Assembly: GCA_039090855.1 (NCBI GenBank)
Contig: CM077010.1
Coordinates: forward strand, 44,968,905-45,032,904
DNA from: Macrothele yani
Taxonomy: Eukaryota; Arthropoda; Arachnida; Araneae; Macrothelidae
Direction: 5' to 3'
DNA length: 64,000 bases
This document shows positions 33,682 through 45,587 of the stretch, in pieces; position 1 is the stretch's first letter, and every line of letters starts with the position of its first letter. The notes beneath the pieces are model-generated. The model was not told the origin of the DNA, did not search any database, and saw nothing but the letters and a program-made list of their open reading frames with translations. The position numbers and the translations under genes were made by a program.

Positions 33682-33992
33682 CACTATAGGCAAAGGTGTG
33701 CGTTAGAGAAGGATCTAACGGCCAGAATCATCGTTCTCATATTTCGGGCTTCCCAACGCAGTAGGAATTTTCCAAATCAGTCTAAGAGTTGCAGAGATAT
33801 GGTGTGGAACGGCGGACAAAGAGATATACAAGTACTTATTTTACAAGCGTGTCAAAAAAGTACAGAGAGGCGTGGAAGATACAGAACAGCGATCGCTTTT
33901 CAAAATCCAAGAAGATAGTAAATATCTTATATCAACCTAAAATTTGTGTTTCCGGGTCATACAGTGATTATTCACACCGAAAATTATGTAGT

Positions 33993-34456
33993 TAAAAATA
34001 AATATCTTCACCCATGGACCTAAATACTATTACGTACCTTATAATCCATAGTTGATATGAAGCACATTGTTGGTGTATCAGTTTATTTTCTTTGTGGACA
34101 CACTGATGAATCCCAACCATGCCGCGATTCTTCCAACTATAACTCCATCGGTAGGTGAAACATCTGGCTTTATTCTCTCATTCATGTACATTATTGCACA
34201 TTCGCTCCAAAACTATTATGTTTTAAACATTTAGAGTGTTATAACCAATGTGCAATAATGTACATGAATGAGAGAATAAAGCCAGATGTTTCACATACCG
34301 ATGGAGTTATAGTTGGAAGAATCGCGGCGTGGTTGGGATTCATCAGTGTGTCCTCAAAGAAAATAAATTGACACAACAACAATGTGCTTCACATAAACTA
34401 TGGATTATAAGGAACGTAATAGTATTTAGGTCCATGAGTGAAGATATTTATTTTTA
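33993..34456. repeat. Near-perfect palindrome, ~207-bp arms and 48-nt loop
   Basis: The left arm (33993-34200) runs from AAAATAAATATCTTCA to ATGTACATTATTGCACA. The right arm (34249-34456) is its reverse complement with a modest number of differences, for example GGTAGGTGAAACATC against GATGTTTCACATACC. The loop 34201-34248 is unpaired. No open frame of note. The structure is read directly. Whether it is a foldback transposon or a locus transcribed into hairpin RNA cannot be told from sequence alone. Confidence 0.93.
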
Positions 34457-36600
34457 TCTAAGAAGCTACAGAAGAAAAAATAATACAAGAATTGACGAAG
34501 TTCTAGTAAACTCCTGGATTTATTTTCGGGGACTACAAAAAATTCATAGATTTCGTTTTGAATTCAATATTTAAGTCCCTTTATATGTAACACAAATAAG
34601 AGAAACGAGTATATAGGACATCTGAACACCATTCATAGCGAAGCAACCACAACTTTCATTTCAAAATGAAATGTCGGGAACCGGTTATTTAATACGTATA
34701 GGCAACTAGTTGCCGAGTAAAGAGAGAGCTGTCGCCCTGGGACACATATACTAACCACGCTTCATTCAAGATTAGAACACAAACTAGATCATTTGGCAAA
34801 GGCCTGCAACTGTGAAAAAGCTGTTAATTCACTAGTTTCAAACTAAAGCACTAATCTCAGTTTCTTAGTTTTGAGGATTTCACTTAATCTAGAATCAGGA
34901 TTTTTATAGACAGATGGAGTTGTCAAAAGAGGAGTTTGATTTTCATAGGCTTTATGATTTTTGCAATGCAACAAAATATACTATAATTTGTAGCGGGTTT
35001 TTTTATCATTCTGCGCTAACTCGTCTTTAAATAAATTTTTAAGGAACAATTTCATTTAATGCGTTTTTTTAGATTTATACATGTTTTTAACAGCATCCCG
35101 TAGAAAAATGAATAACTGAGGATTCACTCTATTTCCATAGCGACACCATTCCTTCATTCCACCAAAAAACCACTTTGACGATAGCATTAATTATTTCTTT
35201 AATACGACATGTGATGTTTCAATATTTTCTCTGCAGTTATTCTAAATTAACGGAAATTTCAAATAAGCATGAAAAATGTGGCTGTTCTATGCGATTTATA
35301 AAAACAGTATTTTGTAATTATTTCATAAAGAAAAAATTCAACAAGCACACCAAGAACTGTTTATTTTTGTTTTACTAAACAATCAAAGATTGTAATTTTT
35401 GTTTAAATTGCTGAAAACAGCGAACGTTTTCAACCACAAAAAAAGCGCTTTCTTGCTTATTTAAAATTACCGCTAATTGGAAAGCGATCGCTAAGCTCAA
35501 TATCCCCAATCGGGAATAATTTTTTGCATTTTATGTTTTGCCAGATATATTATTGCCAGCAAAGTGTACGCTTTCTAACAGGTGTGCGCTTTAAATATTT
35601 AAAAACCGAATCTCCCTTTTTTTCCTTGGATGGCTGAATTTTTTTGTAATGTGAATTCAATCTGCATAACTTTCAGAAAATAGTTCTTTTCCCAGTTTCT
35701 AAATGAATTTTTTTCCATTTCCTGCGAGACCAAATTTTGTAAGATGGTTGCTTCCGAAAATTGAAAACAATCTCTCATTCTTATGACGCAGATGGGAAAT
35801 AAATATAAACTTCGTGAAGGCTGCAGTTACTTGAGAAGTGCGCCTTACAGCTGAGAGGCTTTTCAATATGTCACTGCGATCTAAAAGTGTTTCCTTGGAG
35901 CTGTTCAATATTGGAAACTGCTGAAAACGTAAGCGGCGAAGTAATGACAGAACTATTGTCAGCGAGGACCGTGAATGTGTCGGAAGATTAGTTTCTCCTG
36001 CGCGGGGCGTAACCATGGAAACCACCACTGTTATAAGTTTACTGGAGTACAGTAATGACGTAAAGCACGTCAAGTTGATAAAGGTTACTAGAGGAATGCA
36101 GATGGTAGGTCCGATACACAGAAATTCAGACGAAAATATCTTGTTCCTATCTTCATTATTGTAATGGATACATAATGATTTGCCGGTTCGTTGGGCCAGC
36201 ACATGAAACTGAAGTTGAGATGCCTATTTTGAGGAGTGTCGTGAACAAGATGCTCTTCTGAAAATTAAAGATGAGATGAAAAGACGGCACTACTGCAATT
36301 AAAAAGTAGAGATGATATTGATAAAAGGTTTTCGTTACATAATAGAAGGAAACGTATCAGACTTGCGCTCATATTGTTAAATAAATGACATTTCTTTCAG
36401 TTACATGTTACCGTGTGCAAGAATCAGCAGATTTGCCTTTGAAATCCTAGGGCATCGAAGATAAATTTACATACATTATTATTATTAATAAATTCAACCA
36501 AAAATGCAAGCGTAAAGGTACGACTGTTCAAAGACACAAAAACGAATGACAAGGATGACACAGAATACTTTAAATAATGAATAACCCTGCTCACATTTCT
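34457..36600. other. No firm feature; one 167-codon open frame
   Basis: AT-rich overall. A minus-strand frame at 35699-36202 (167 codons, starting MLAQRTGKSL) is the longest unexplained frame here and lies in a locally GC-richer patch (35820-36060). It has no motif I recognise, no clear signal or repeat, and no neighbour that explains it. It could be chance or part of an unrecognised exon. Confidence 0.3.
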
Positions 36601-36639
36601 CGTTAAACGCAATGTAAGCAGGGTTATTCATAGTGAACG

Positions 36640-37175
36640 GAGATTGTTACAAAAATAAATTATCGCATTTCTGCAATCAATAAAGATACGCAAATAGAAA
36701 TGGCGACTTACTCACTATATTAGCTGAAAAGTGTTATGAAAATTAACAAATTGTGCACAAAAAGTTTCTCATAGCAGAAGATATCAGAGGCAACACGGAG
36801 TTTTAATTTGAATCAGTAGACGAATATTTAAAGTATAACTTGAAATAATCTACGCATCTTAGTGGAAAAGCTGTACGTTACTTAAAGAAGATAGTGTATA
36901 CCAAATTCTCTTCATAATGCAGAGTATCCTACTAACAAAAAAAAAGGATTTTTCCAGAGGATTTTTGGAATCGAATAACGCCTTATAAATATAAACATAC
37001 ACTGAAATCCCCTAGCGACAAAATTTTTAATAATCGAAAAGTATAAAATATGCAAAAATTCTTCACAGCAAGCGCTATGGCAAGGAAAATATTTAATTTC
37101 AAACATGTCTCCTCGGAGTGGAGATGGCGATAAAACATTTTGAGATTTACGTCTCTTAGAAGAAAACTTTATTTT
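36640..37175 (+). repeat. Dispersed repeat, left arm of an inverted pair
   Basis: Contains CTTAGTGGAAAAGCTG (36853) and CCCCTAGCGACAAAATTTTT (37010), the box seen in the 150-bp satellite. About 220 bp (36955-37172) recur inverted at 38908-39115, sharing GGAATCGAATAA, AATAATCGAAAAGTA and GACGTCTCTTAGA-type ends. The LINE fragment at 37190-38650 lies between the arms. Confidence 0.75.
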
Positions 37176-37189
37176 TTAAAGAATTACTC

Positions 37190-38650
37190 AAATCAAGTTT
37201 AAACAATGTACTCAAATCGGTTGTACTCAACCTGATCTAAACAATGTTGTATCTGGAGTCCCATTAGTGCCACTACTCTTTAATTTATATATTAATGATT
37301 TTTTCAAGGCTATAATCGATTCTGACGCTATTCGATATGCAGATGACGCAACGATTTTAATCCATGGTTATGATATCGACGAACATATACTTAACATGGG
37401 TAATCAATTTGCCTTAACTAACTGGCTTAATGACATTGAACTGGTAGTCAATACAAATAAAACTGAATAAATTATTTTTTCTAAAAGATTACCCCTTAAT
37501 TTAATAAAACAAAAGGTATTTTTAAACGGGACTATTATTGACGTTACTCAAAAATATACTTACTTAGATACAGTAATTCAACATTATTTAAAATGGAACA
37601 AACACATTGAAAACCTATCTAATAAGATATCCAGAAACATAAAAATTGTCAGCCATATTCTGGAAAATGTATCCCCAAAAATAATGATACTTTTATACTT
37701 TACACTAATTCAAACGCCTATCAACTATTGCATCTTAGCTTGGGACAAAACGACACATTACAATATTAGCGAACTTCAAGTGTTGCAAAACAAATATGTT
37801 AGATTAATAGAGATCTAAAATTACATAATAACTTTCAACCTTACACATTTCAACGGACTAAAGTAATTCCGACGGATTGCAACATTCTTACTGTTCAAAA
37901 ATTATTTGATTATAACTGGGTAAAATAATGTTCAAAAGAATTAAACATAATCTTTGTTATGATTTAATATAATTAAATATCCTTACACATCAACATTAAA
38001 CCAGAAACAGAACAAAACTTGTTCCAATGTTTCCTTCATGCGAAATCGGCCAAATTAAATATAAACTATTCTGGTACCAAATTGTGGAACTCACTACCTT
38101 CAGATCTGCGATCTATTAATAATATTGATATATTTAAGAAAACACTAAAAGTATATCATGGAAAAATTAAAAAAAATATATTAGACGATATGGTAAAAAA
38201 TCCTGAACAAAACGTTACGTGACTTTATACTAATAACTCATGACATTTTAAGTTGAGTGTCCGGGTCTGGAGGGGTTTGATTTAGAAATTAACTTAAAGA
38301 TCAAATTGGTTTAATATTAGATAAGGATAGAGATCTTGAATTTATACCTTATTTATCCATATTGCAAGACTATTGACAATTTGATTATTTTGGCACCAAA
38401 AATTATAGGGGAGAGATTAACGGTGGAGAGGCGGACTATGGAGGGGCGGCTTATGGGGAGGGGGGAACTATTACTAACTCTCTTTTATATATTTCATTGT
38501 CACATATTTTTCACTGTTCATCGCATGGTGGTTTTGTCTTTTGCTGAATGTATTATAATCTTCTCTTCAAGTGAGAAGAAGACTATGTCAGGCCAAACGG
38601 CCTTTTCCCTCTTTCTCCCCAGTTGTCTCAACAATCTTTAATTGTTACTA
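37190..38650 (+). pseudogene. Non-LTR retrotransposon (LINE) RT fragment and 3' end
   Basis: A broken reverse transcriptase. GVPLVPLLFNLYINDF is followed by IRYADDATILIHGYDI (the YADD catalytic motif, 37330-37370), LTNWLNDIELVVNTNKTE with an in-frame stop at ~37470, then YTYLDTVIQ and HIENLSNKISRNIKIV (thumb-like region), NYCILAWDK, and after several shifts the C-terminal KLWNSLPSDLRSINNI (38080-38140), the usual ending of CR1/Jockey-like ORF2. The endonuclease and upstream RT are missing (5' truncation). A 3' untranslated stretch extends to ~38650 and includes GGCCAAACGGCCTTTTCCC. Clade CR1/Jockey is likely from the motifs but not proven. Confidence 0.85.
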
Positions 38651-38698
38651 TAATATAAATATTACATGCATTTTGATGTGACAACTGAAAACAAATGA

Positions 38699-38905
38699 AA
38701 TGGGGATAATGTTTCCAATATTCACTCTAGCGAATGGTATACATTTGTAAAAGGAATTCTTTAATAGTATTCTTAAAAGTAGAGATACAGTTGCAAACAG
38801 AAATTCAAGATAACACCACCTACCACTTCTAAAAATACTATTAAAGAATTTCTTTTTTAAACGTGTACCATTCGCTAAAGTGAATATTGGAAATGTTATC
38901 CTCTT
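38699..38905. repeat. Foldback segment, ~80-bp arms
   Basis: CCAATATTCACTCTAGCGAA (38719-38738) and AAAGGAATTCTTTAATAGTA recur inverted as ACTATTAAAGAATTTC and TTCGCTAAAGTGAATATTGG (38835-38893). The ~30-bp loop includes GATACAGTTGCAAAC and CACCACCTACCACT, also seen with changes at 7820-7855. It is part of the satellite-related dispersed repeat. Confidence 0.75.
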
Positions 38906-39560
38906 TAAATAATGAAGTTTTCCTCTAAGAGACGTAAGTTTGAAAACTTTTTTGTCGCTATCTCCGCAACGAAAACACGTGTTTCAAATATATTTTCCTT
39001 GGTGTAGCTTTTGCTGTGAAGTATTTTTGCATATCTTGTACTTTTCGATTATTTAAAATTCTGTCGCTAGGGAATTTCAGAGTATATTTATATCTGTAAC
39101 GCTTAATTCGATTCCAAAATTCTCTAAGTAAATTTCTCTTTTGGCCCCAGAACTGTGAACTTCAAAACACCCACTAGGACCAGGTCTGTTTGCCAAGTTG
39201 AAAGGTATCCCGGTGGTGAAAGAAGTTTCCTTTTTAATCAGAATTTTACAAGCTGCAATATAAAAAAAAATTATATATTTGCGCATCCTAGCAGGAAAGT
39301 TGTGTATTATTTTGATCAGGTAGTGTGCATAAAATGGTTTTGTGGTTAGTTGTAACTGACCTGAAACAATCGGGTTTTTAGACGCCTATAACTGCTGCAA
39401 ATATGCTGTAAACAGAAAAGTGACTTGTGCCTCATAGCAGCGAATTTGGTCGTTAAGAAGAATTCGAAATTATATGTAAAGCATTTCACCTGTCCGACAG
39501 TAATTTCTTTTTTTCAAAATCGGACTGCGAGAAGCTGAGATATCTAGGTTAGACTGAAAC
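38906..39560 (-). repeat. Dispersed repeat, right arm of inverted pair
   Basis: The first ~210 bp are the inverted match of 36955-37172 (GTCGCTAGGGAATTTCAG here is the complement of the CCCTAGCGAC box there). Further satellite-type monomers follow, with boxes near 39287 (ATCCTAGCAGGAAAG) and 39428, and CAAAATCGGACTGCGAGAAG (39513-39532), a frequent linker word at 8.2-9.2 kb. Confidence 0.65.
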
Positions 39561-39744
39561 TACATTTCCTGTCTACCTTCCTTGAAAAAGTCATCTGGTT
39601 GATGTGTGAAAGCTTGGAAATGCTTTTGTGCCTATTTCATACGCCAATAAATCGGATCACTAGTACAGTGTTACTATTTGCTACTTAATTGGTGTACTGT
39701 TCCTCGTTATCAGTCATAATCAACCCTCAATTGGCTATGATCCG

Positions 39745-39960
39745 GGCATAGAAGAACTAACCACCTGTGGACACAACTGAAATGCTAGACTGGATAAGAA
39801 AGGACAGGAAAAGATCTAGAAGAAAACTTTGTGGGATATGGGCGGATGAATTTTCGGAAGCATCCCAGAATACCTCGGAATAAAATGGCTCAAGAAAACG
39901 AATTAAGGAAGAAACCTGGAGAGATCTTCATCCAGTAGTGGAATGAGAACGGTTGCTGTT
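39745..39960 (+). pseudogene. LINE ORF2 C-terminal remnant
   Basis: Across frame shifts this reads MLDWIRKDRKRSRRKLCGIW and later EETWRDLHPVVE, matching the wording and order of the LINE tail at 4860-5030 (ILDWIPSYGK, LHPAV). About 70 residues of the end are present, with frameshifts. No upstream RT is seen. Confidence 0.6.
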
Positions 39961-40495
39961 GATATAAAGGAGCCTACTTTGTATTCTTGAAAAGCAGCAC
40001 CTTCCACAGAATGTTTTCGTTTCTTCAGAGATTGTTCTTTAAGGAATAAAAACAGATCTAACTTTTTGGTTTATCTTATGCTTTTTTTTCGAATGTTTTT
40101 AACAAATCAACAGGAAAAATTAAAAACTCAAGATAGTTACCTGGTGCTCTTGGTAAATAAATAATTTATCCTGTTCACCTTTTACATGCTAAGATCTTCC
40201 TGGGAGTGGAACAAAACGAGCGATTTTAGAATATACATTCGGTTACGTACACATTGCATTGATTTACATCACTCACAACCACACCGGTACATACTAAGGG
40301 AAATTAAATCATAACAGCATAATATAAGGTTTACCAATTCCTGATATTGAGAGGTACTTAGGAAAGCCGATTAATAAATGTCATTTTTGTAAAAAGAATC
40401 AAAGAAGATATGTGAATAATAAAAGTAAATATTTACTAAACTATGACTGCGACAATAGTATTTCGACTGTCTATGTTTTCAAAAACAATTTTTAT

Positions 40496-40625
40496 GATTA
40501 TTATTATATAGATACTTTTATTATAATTATTATATATATAATTTTTATCATGATTATATATAGATAATTATCATTATTATTATTATTATATAGAAAATTA
40601 TGATTATTATTGTTATATTCAGATT
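40496..40625. repeat. AT-rich simple repeat
   Basis: Imperfect TTA/TATA iterations such as ATTATTATTATTATATAG. Low complexity. Confidence 0.85.
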
Positions 40626-40979
40626 TAGACGAACGTGAGAAACGAATCTGACACCGATGAAATATGATGTAATTACGAAAGTTCATCTGCGCGCGCGGAA
40701 TATATAGTGTGACCTCAAGATAGAAAGAAACGCTGAATCGCAAGTGTGTTAGTAAGGGGTTTTGTTACGTTTGGTCCAGGATAACTACAGTTTGCACCTA
40801 ATCGCGGTATACATCGTTTTACAGCCCTCGTCAATAGCAGGTAACCCCTTTTTCAAGAAAAACCCAAATTATGCTACGACGCACGGTTTCCATAGCTTCA
40901 AAAAGGCATTTTTGTTATGGCTTTCATCACATTCAGCAGCAGATTTTCGTAACTTTATTTACGCAGGTTGCAATTAGAT

Positions 40980-43800
40980 ATTGCTACCTTTATGTAAAAC
41001 GTGATGAAATAAGGTTCTGCGATAATTTAGCAAAGTATATTGTTGAGTAACAATGAAATAAATTTCCTTGCATGACTTTATATGGCACAGCATTCATAAT
41101 TAATAGCTAAACATTTCTAAAGTATCATACTTCATTCATTATATAATTTTCTTGCATCACTTTATATGGTACAGCATTCATGATTAATAGCTAAACACTT
41201 CTAAAGTATTATACTTCATTCATTCATTAATTTTCTTGCATCACTTTATATGGTACAGTATTCATAATTAATAGCTAAACTTTTAAAGTAATATACTTCA
41301 TTCATTTATTAATTTTCTTGCATCACTTTATATGGCACAGCATTCGTAATTAATAGCTAAACACTTCTAAAGTATTATACTTCATTCATTAATTAATTTT
41401 CTTGCATCACCTTATATGGTACAGTATTCATAATAAATAGCTAAACTTCTAAAGTTTATACTTCATTCATTAATTAATTTCCTTGCATCACTTTATATGG
41501 CACAGCATTCATAATTAATAGCTAAACACTTCTGAAGTATTATACTTCATTCATTAATTAATTTTCTTGCATCACTTTATATGGCACAGCAATCATAATT
41601 AATAGCTAAACATTTCTAAAGTATCATACTTCATTCATTATATAATTTTCTTGCATCACTTTATATGGTACAGCATTCATGATTAATAGCTAAACACTTC
41701 TAAAGTATTATACTTCATTCATTCATTAATTTTCTTGCATCACTTTATATGGTACAGTATTCATAATTAATAGCTAAACTTTTAAAGTAATATACTTCAT
41801 TCATTTATTAATTTTCTTGCATCACTTTATATGGCACAGCATTCGTAATTAATAGCTAAACACTTCTAAAGTATTATACTTCATTCATTAATTAATTTTC
41901 TTGCATCACCTTATATGGTACAGTATTCATAATAAATAGCTAAACTTCTAAAGTTTATACTTCATTCATTAATTTATTTCCTTGCATCACTTTATATGGC
42001 ACAGCATTCATAATTAATAGCTAAACACTTCTGAAGTATTATACTTCATTCATTAATTAATTTTCTTGCATCACTTTATATGGCACAACATTCATGATTA
42101 ATAGCTAAACACTTCTAAAGTATTATACTTCATTCATTAAGTTATTTCCTTGCATCACTTTATATGGCACAGTATTCATAATTAATTGCTAAACGCTTCT
42201 AAAGTATTATACTTCATTTATTAATTAATTTTCTTGCATCTCTTTATATGGCACAGCATTCATAATTAATAGCTAAACACTTGTAAAGTATTATACTTCA
42301 TTCATTAATTAATTTTCTTGCATCACTTTATATGGCACAGCATTCATAATTAATAGCTAAACATTTCTAACGTATTGTACTTCATTCATTAATTAATTTT
42401 TTGCATCTCTATATATGGCACAGCATTCATGATTAATAGCTAAACATTTCTAAAGTATTATACTTCATTCATTAATTAATTTTCTTGCATCACTTTATAT
42501 GGCACAGTATTCATAATTAATAGCTAAACACTTCTAAGGTATTATACTTCATTCATCAATTTATTTTCTTGCATCACTTTATATGGCACAGTATTCATAA
42601 TTAATTGCTAAACGCTTCTAAGGTATTATACTTCATTCATTAATTAATTTTCTTGCATCACTTTATATGGCACAGCATTCATAATTAATAGCTAAACACT
42701 TCTAAAGTATTATACTTCATTCATTAATTAATTTTCTTGCATCACTTTATATGGCACAGTATTCATAATTAATAGCTAAACACTTCTAAGGTATTATACT
42801 TCATTCATCAATTTATTTCCTTGCATCACTTTATATGGCACAGTATTCATAATTAATTGCTAAACGCTTCTAAAGTATTATACTTCATTCATTAATTCAT
42901 TTTCTTGCATCACTTTATATGGCACAGCATTCATAATTAATAGCTAAACACTTCTAAAGTATTATACTTCATTCATTAATTAATTTTCTTGCATCACTTT
43001 ATATGGCACGGCATTCCTAATTAATAGCTAAACATTTCTAACGTATTGTACTTCATTCATTAATTATTTTTTTTGCATCTCTTTATATGGCACAGCATTC
43101 ATGATTAATAGCTAAACATTTCTAAAGTATTATACTTCATTTATTAATTAATTTTCTTGCATCACTTTGTATGGCACAGTATTCATAATTAATAGCTAAA
43201 CACTTCTAAGGTATTATACTTCATTCATCAATTTATTTTCTTGCATCACTTTATATGGCACAGCATTCATAATTAATAGCTAAACACTTCTAAAGTATTA
43301 TACTTCATTCATTAATTAATTTTCTTGCATCACTTGATATGGCACAGCATTCATAATTAATAGCTAAACACTTCTAAAGTATCATACTTCATTCATTAAT
43401 GAATTTTCTTGCATCACTTTATATGGCACAGCATTCATAATTAATAGCTAAACACTTCTAAAGTATTATACTTCATTCATTAATTAATTTTCTTGCATCA
43501 CCTTATATGGTACAGTATTCATAATTAATAGCTAAACACTTCTAAGGTATCATACTTCATTCATTAATTAATTTTCTTGCATCACTTTATATGGCACAGC
43601 ATTCATAATTAATAGCTAAACGCTTCTAAAGTATTATACTTCATTCATTAATTAATTTTCTTGCATCACTTTCTATGGCACAGCATTCATAAATCTGATT
43701 TTAGCAATGGTTTTGACTAATTCCGTTACCCAATTGCATTTCATTGAAACCTTTTGCATGCGATTTACTTTACTGATATCGGAAAATATACGTAGCATAA
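40980..43800. repeat. Dispersed repeat expanded by internal satellite
   Basis: The left flank (40980-41055, AGCAAAGTATATTGTTGAGT) and right flank (43690-43800, AATCTGATTTTAGCAATGG) together match the continuous copy at 13019-13230. The ~84-bp satellite at 41055-43690 lies between them. Confidence 0.7.
41055..43690. repeat. ~84-bp satellite array, about 31 copies
   Basis: The unit contains CTTGCATCACTTTATATGGC, ACAGCATTCATAATTAATAG, CTAAACACTTCTAAAGTATT and ATACTTCATTCATTAATTAA. Copies are very alike. A six-unit block is duplicated: the variant TGATTAATAG at 41181 recurs at 41680 and the pattern of variants between (for example ATTCGTAATT, AATAAATAGC) repeats in the same order, a 499-bp higher-order step. 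Other variant units (AATTGCTAAACGC at 42185, 42604, 42858) also recur. No coding. Confidence 0.96.
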
Positions 43801-44775
43801 AAAACAAATTTGGGTCAGCCACATCTCTTATATAAAACCAAATAAATCAAAAGCATGCCGTTTTTCCCCCACAAAATTAAACTTTTGATTATAAATCTGC
43901 GTTCGTGGTGCCAAAAGAATTTATAATTAATGGCGGTGTGATAGATCTTAAGAGATAAAAACCGTTTGTTGAAAATACTATTAAGAAACTTGAAACCTAT
44001 GGAGCAAAAAAGGTGTTAAGCGAAGAGAAGTTTTTGTTAAAAGAATGCGTTATTATGATCACCTCAACTTGCGCGATTTACTCCCGCACCTCATCACTGG
44101 TATAATTAGTACGATGTCGCGTGAAAGGGAATATGGAAGGTTTAGTTTGTTTAAAAATAGAGGGATCAGATTCCACGAGAAATGGACATGTGTAATCTCT
44201 TCTACATTTCTCCTTCGAAAGGCGTTGTCGGAGCTCGATGTCCGTAGCTCTAAATTAGCGTTGGGTGACTTCCTAACTCCAGAGCTCTTCCTAGCGCTCA
44301 TTAAGCTCCAACTCAGTAATTATGTTTTAAATGAGAACATATTTCGATGTGCCCTGTCATTATACGTTACGAGAGGCGTTAAATAGTTTTTTAAATGGAC
44401 TATAATGCAATTAGGCACTGACAATGCCTCAAAGTATTGCATCATTTTTTTTCTGTACAAAAATGTACGTGTATCTGCTGTTGAAGTTTGATTTGCTGCT
44501 TCAGAAAATAACGTCAGTTTAAACTCAGTGCAGAACATTAAGATGCAATTGAATTTTTGAGAAAATGAAGAAATGCGTCAGAAAATGCTCTGCTCGACAT
44601 ACAAATTGCCCTACCCAGAATGTGGTGTGCTATAATATGCAAATCGCATTGCGGGTGTTCCCGCTCGAGATATGCAAGTATTAATCGGCACTGTAAGAAA
44701 TTGCAGGGTCAAATTACGGTTGATACACCGGCAGCTGAGTGGCCAGTCAATAAACCGTAATTTTACAGTACCATA
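43801..44775. other. No firm feature; one 113-codon open frame
   Basis: A plus frame at 44045-44386 (MRYYDHLNLRDLLPHL start) is open but without a recognised domain, and the complementary strand is also open for 80 codons over the same stretch, as expected by chance in GC-richer patches. Nothing else is supported. Confidence 0.3.
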
Positions 44776-44778
44776 CCG

Positions 44779-45045
44779 TAATGTTTATTAATATGTCTAA
44801 AGACAGGGAACTAAAAACGTCTGATGACCATAATGTTCATTAACATGTCTAATGACAAATAAATAATAATACATGTTATGTTCATTAACATGTCTAATGA
44901 CAAATAAATAGTAATACATGTTATGTTCATTACCATGTCTAATGATAAATAAATAATAATATATGTTATGTTCATTAACATGTCTAATGGGAAATAAAAA
45001 CGTCTAATGCCGTATGTTCATTAACATGTCTAATGACCGGTAATA
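44779..45045. repeat. ~58-bp tandem repeat, five copies
   Basis: Each copy contains TGTTCATTAACATGTCTAAT followed by GACAAATAAATAATAATAC or a variant. The first and last copies are diverged (TGTTTATTAATATGTCTAAA; CCGTATGTTCATTAAC). Confidence 0.9.
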
Positions 45046-45161
45046 AACAATATGACTACGCCGGGAAATAAAAACGTGTTGTGCACATACGTGTTGCCAG
45101 TCCACTGATTGCAGGTGAAAAGAAAGGTATATAATCACTTTAAGCCGCCGTGTAGGCCAGC

Positions 45162-45587
45162 CGAGCCGCGGATGTCTTAGTGGTTAGCGAGTCAGACTAT
45201 CAATGCAAGGTCCTCAGGTTCGAACCTGGGCTGATCTTTCAGAGATGGTGTGATTTACTAACAATCGCTGAATATCCGCCGTGCATCGGACGAGCACGTT
45301 AAGTGACTGCCCCCAGGCTGGACCCACTGGTTAAATGGGTATTCTTTCCCAAGCCCCTGAAATTCTCTCACCTTTCTGTGTGCAACACCGTACTTGTACG
45401 GTGGTGCCATCTATTGTACTCTAATCTCACTACAAACTATTCTGTCAAAGTCACTGGACTTACTCTCATTCCTTTCGATTCTGTGTCCTGCCCAAAAGGC
45501 GATCTCGCTGTAGGCGGCTGGGACCTATACTCTACGCACTGTGGACGGAAGTCTTACAAGAAAATGGCAAATACTGTGTGTGTAGGT
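45162..45587 (+). mobile_element. tRNA-derived SINE (family 4), long copy
   Basis: Head GATGTCTTAGTGGTTAGCGA (A-box region) and CAGGTTCGAACCTGGG (B box), then ATATCCGCCGTGCATCGGAC and GAGCACGTTAAGTGACTG, matching the minus-strand copy at 16915-17216. A ~270-bp 3' body follows, up to the start of a family 1 SINE at 45588. A 107-codon open frame through the body is not considered coding. Confidence 0.72.

Noticed and set aside
35699..36202. 167-codon minus-strand open frame as a real gene
   Set aside because: No recognisable domain, signal or homologous wording, and no splice or promoter support. Left as an open frame only.
41055..43690. CRISPR array
   Set aside because: Units are contiguous tandem copies without distinct spacers, in clearly eukaryotic transposon-rich DNA.
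44045..44386. 113-codon plus frame as a gene
   Set aside because: Antisense frame is also open for 80 codons, composition is unremarkable, and no motif is visible.
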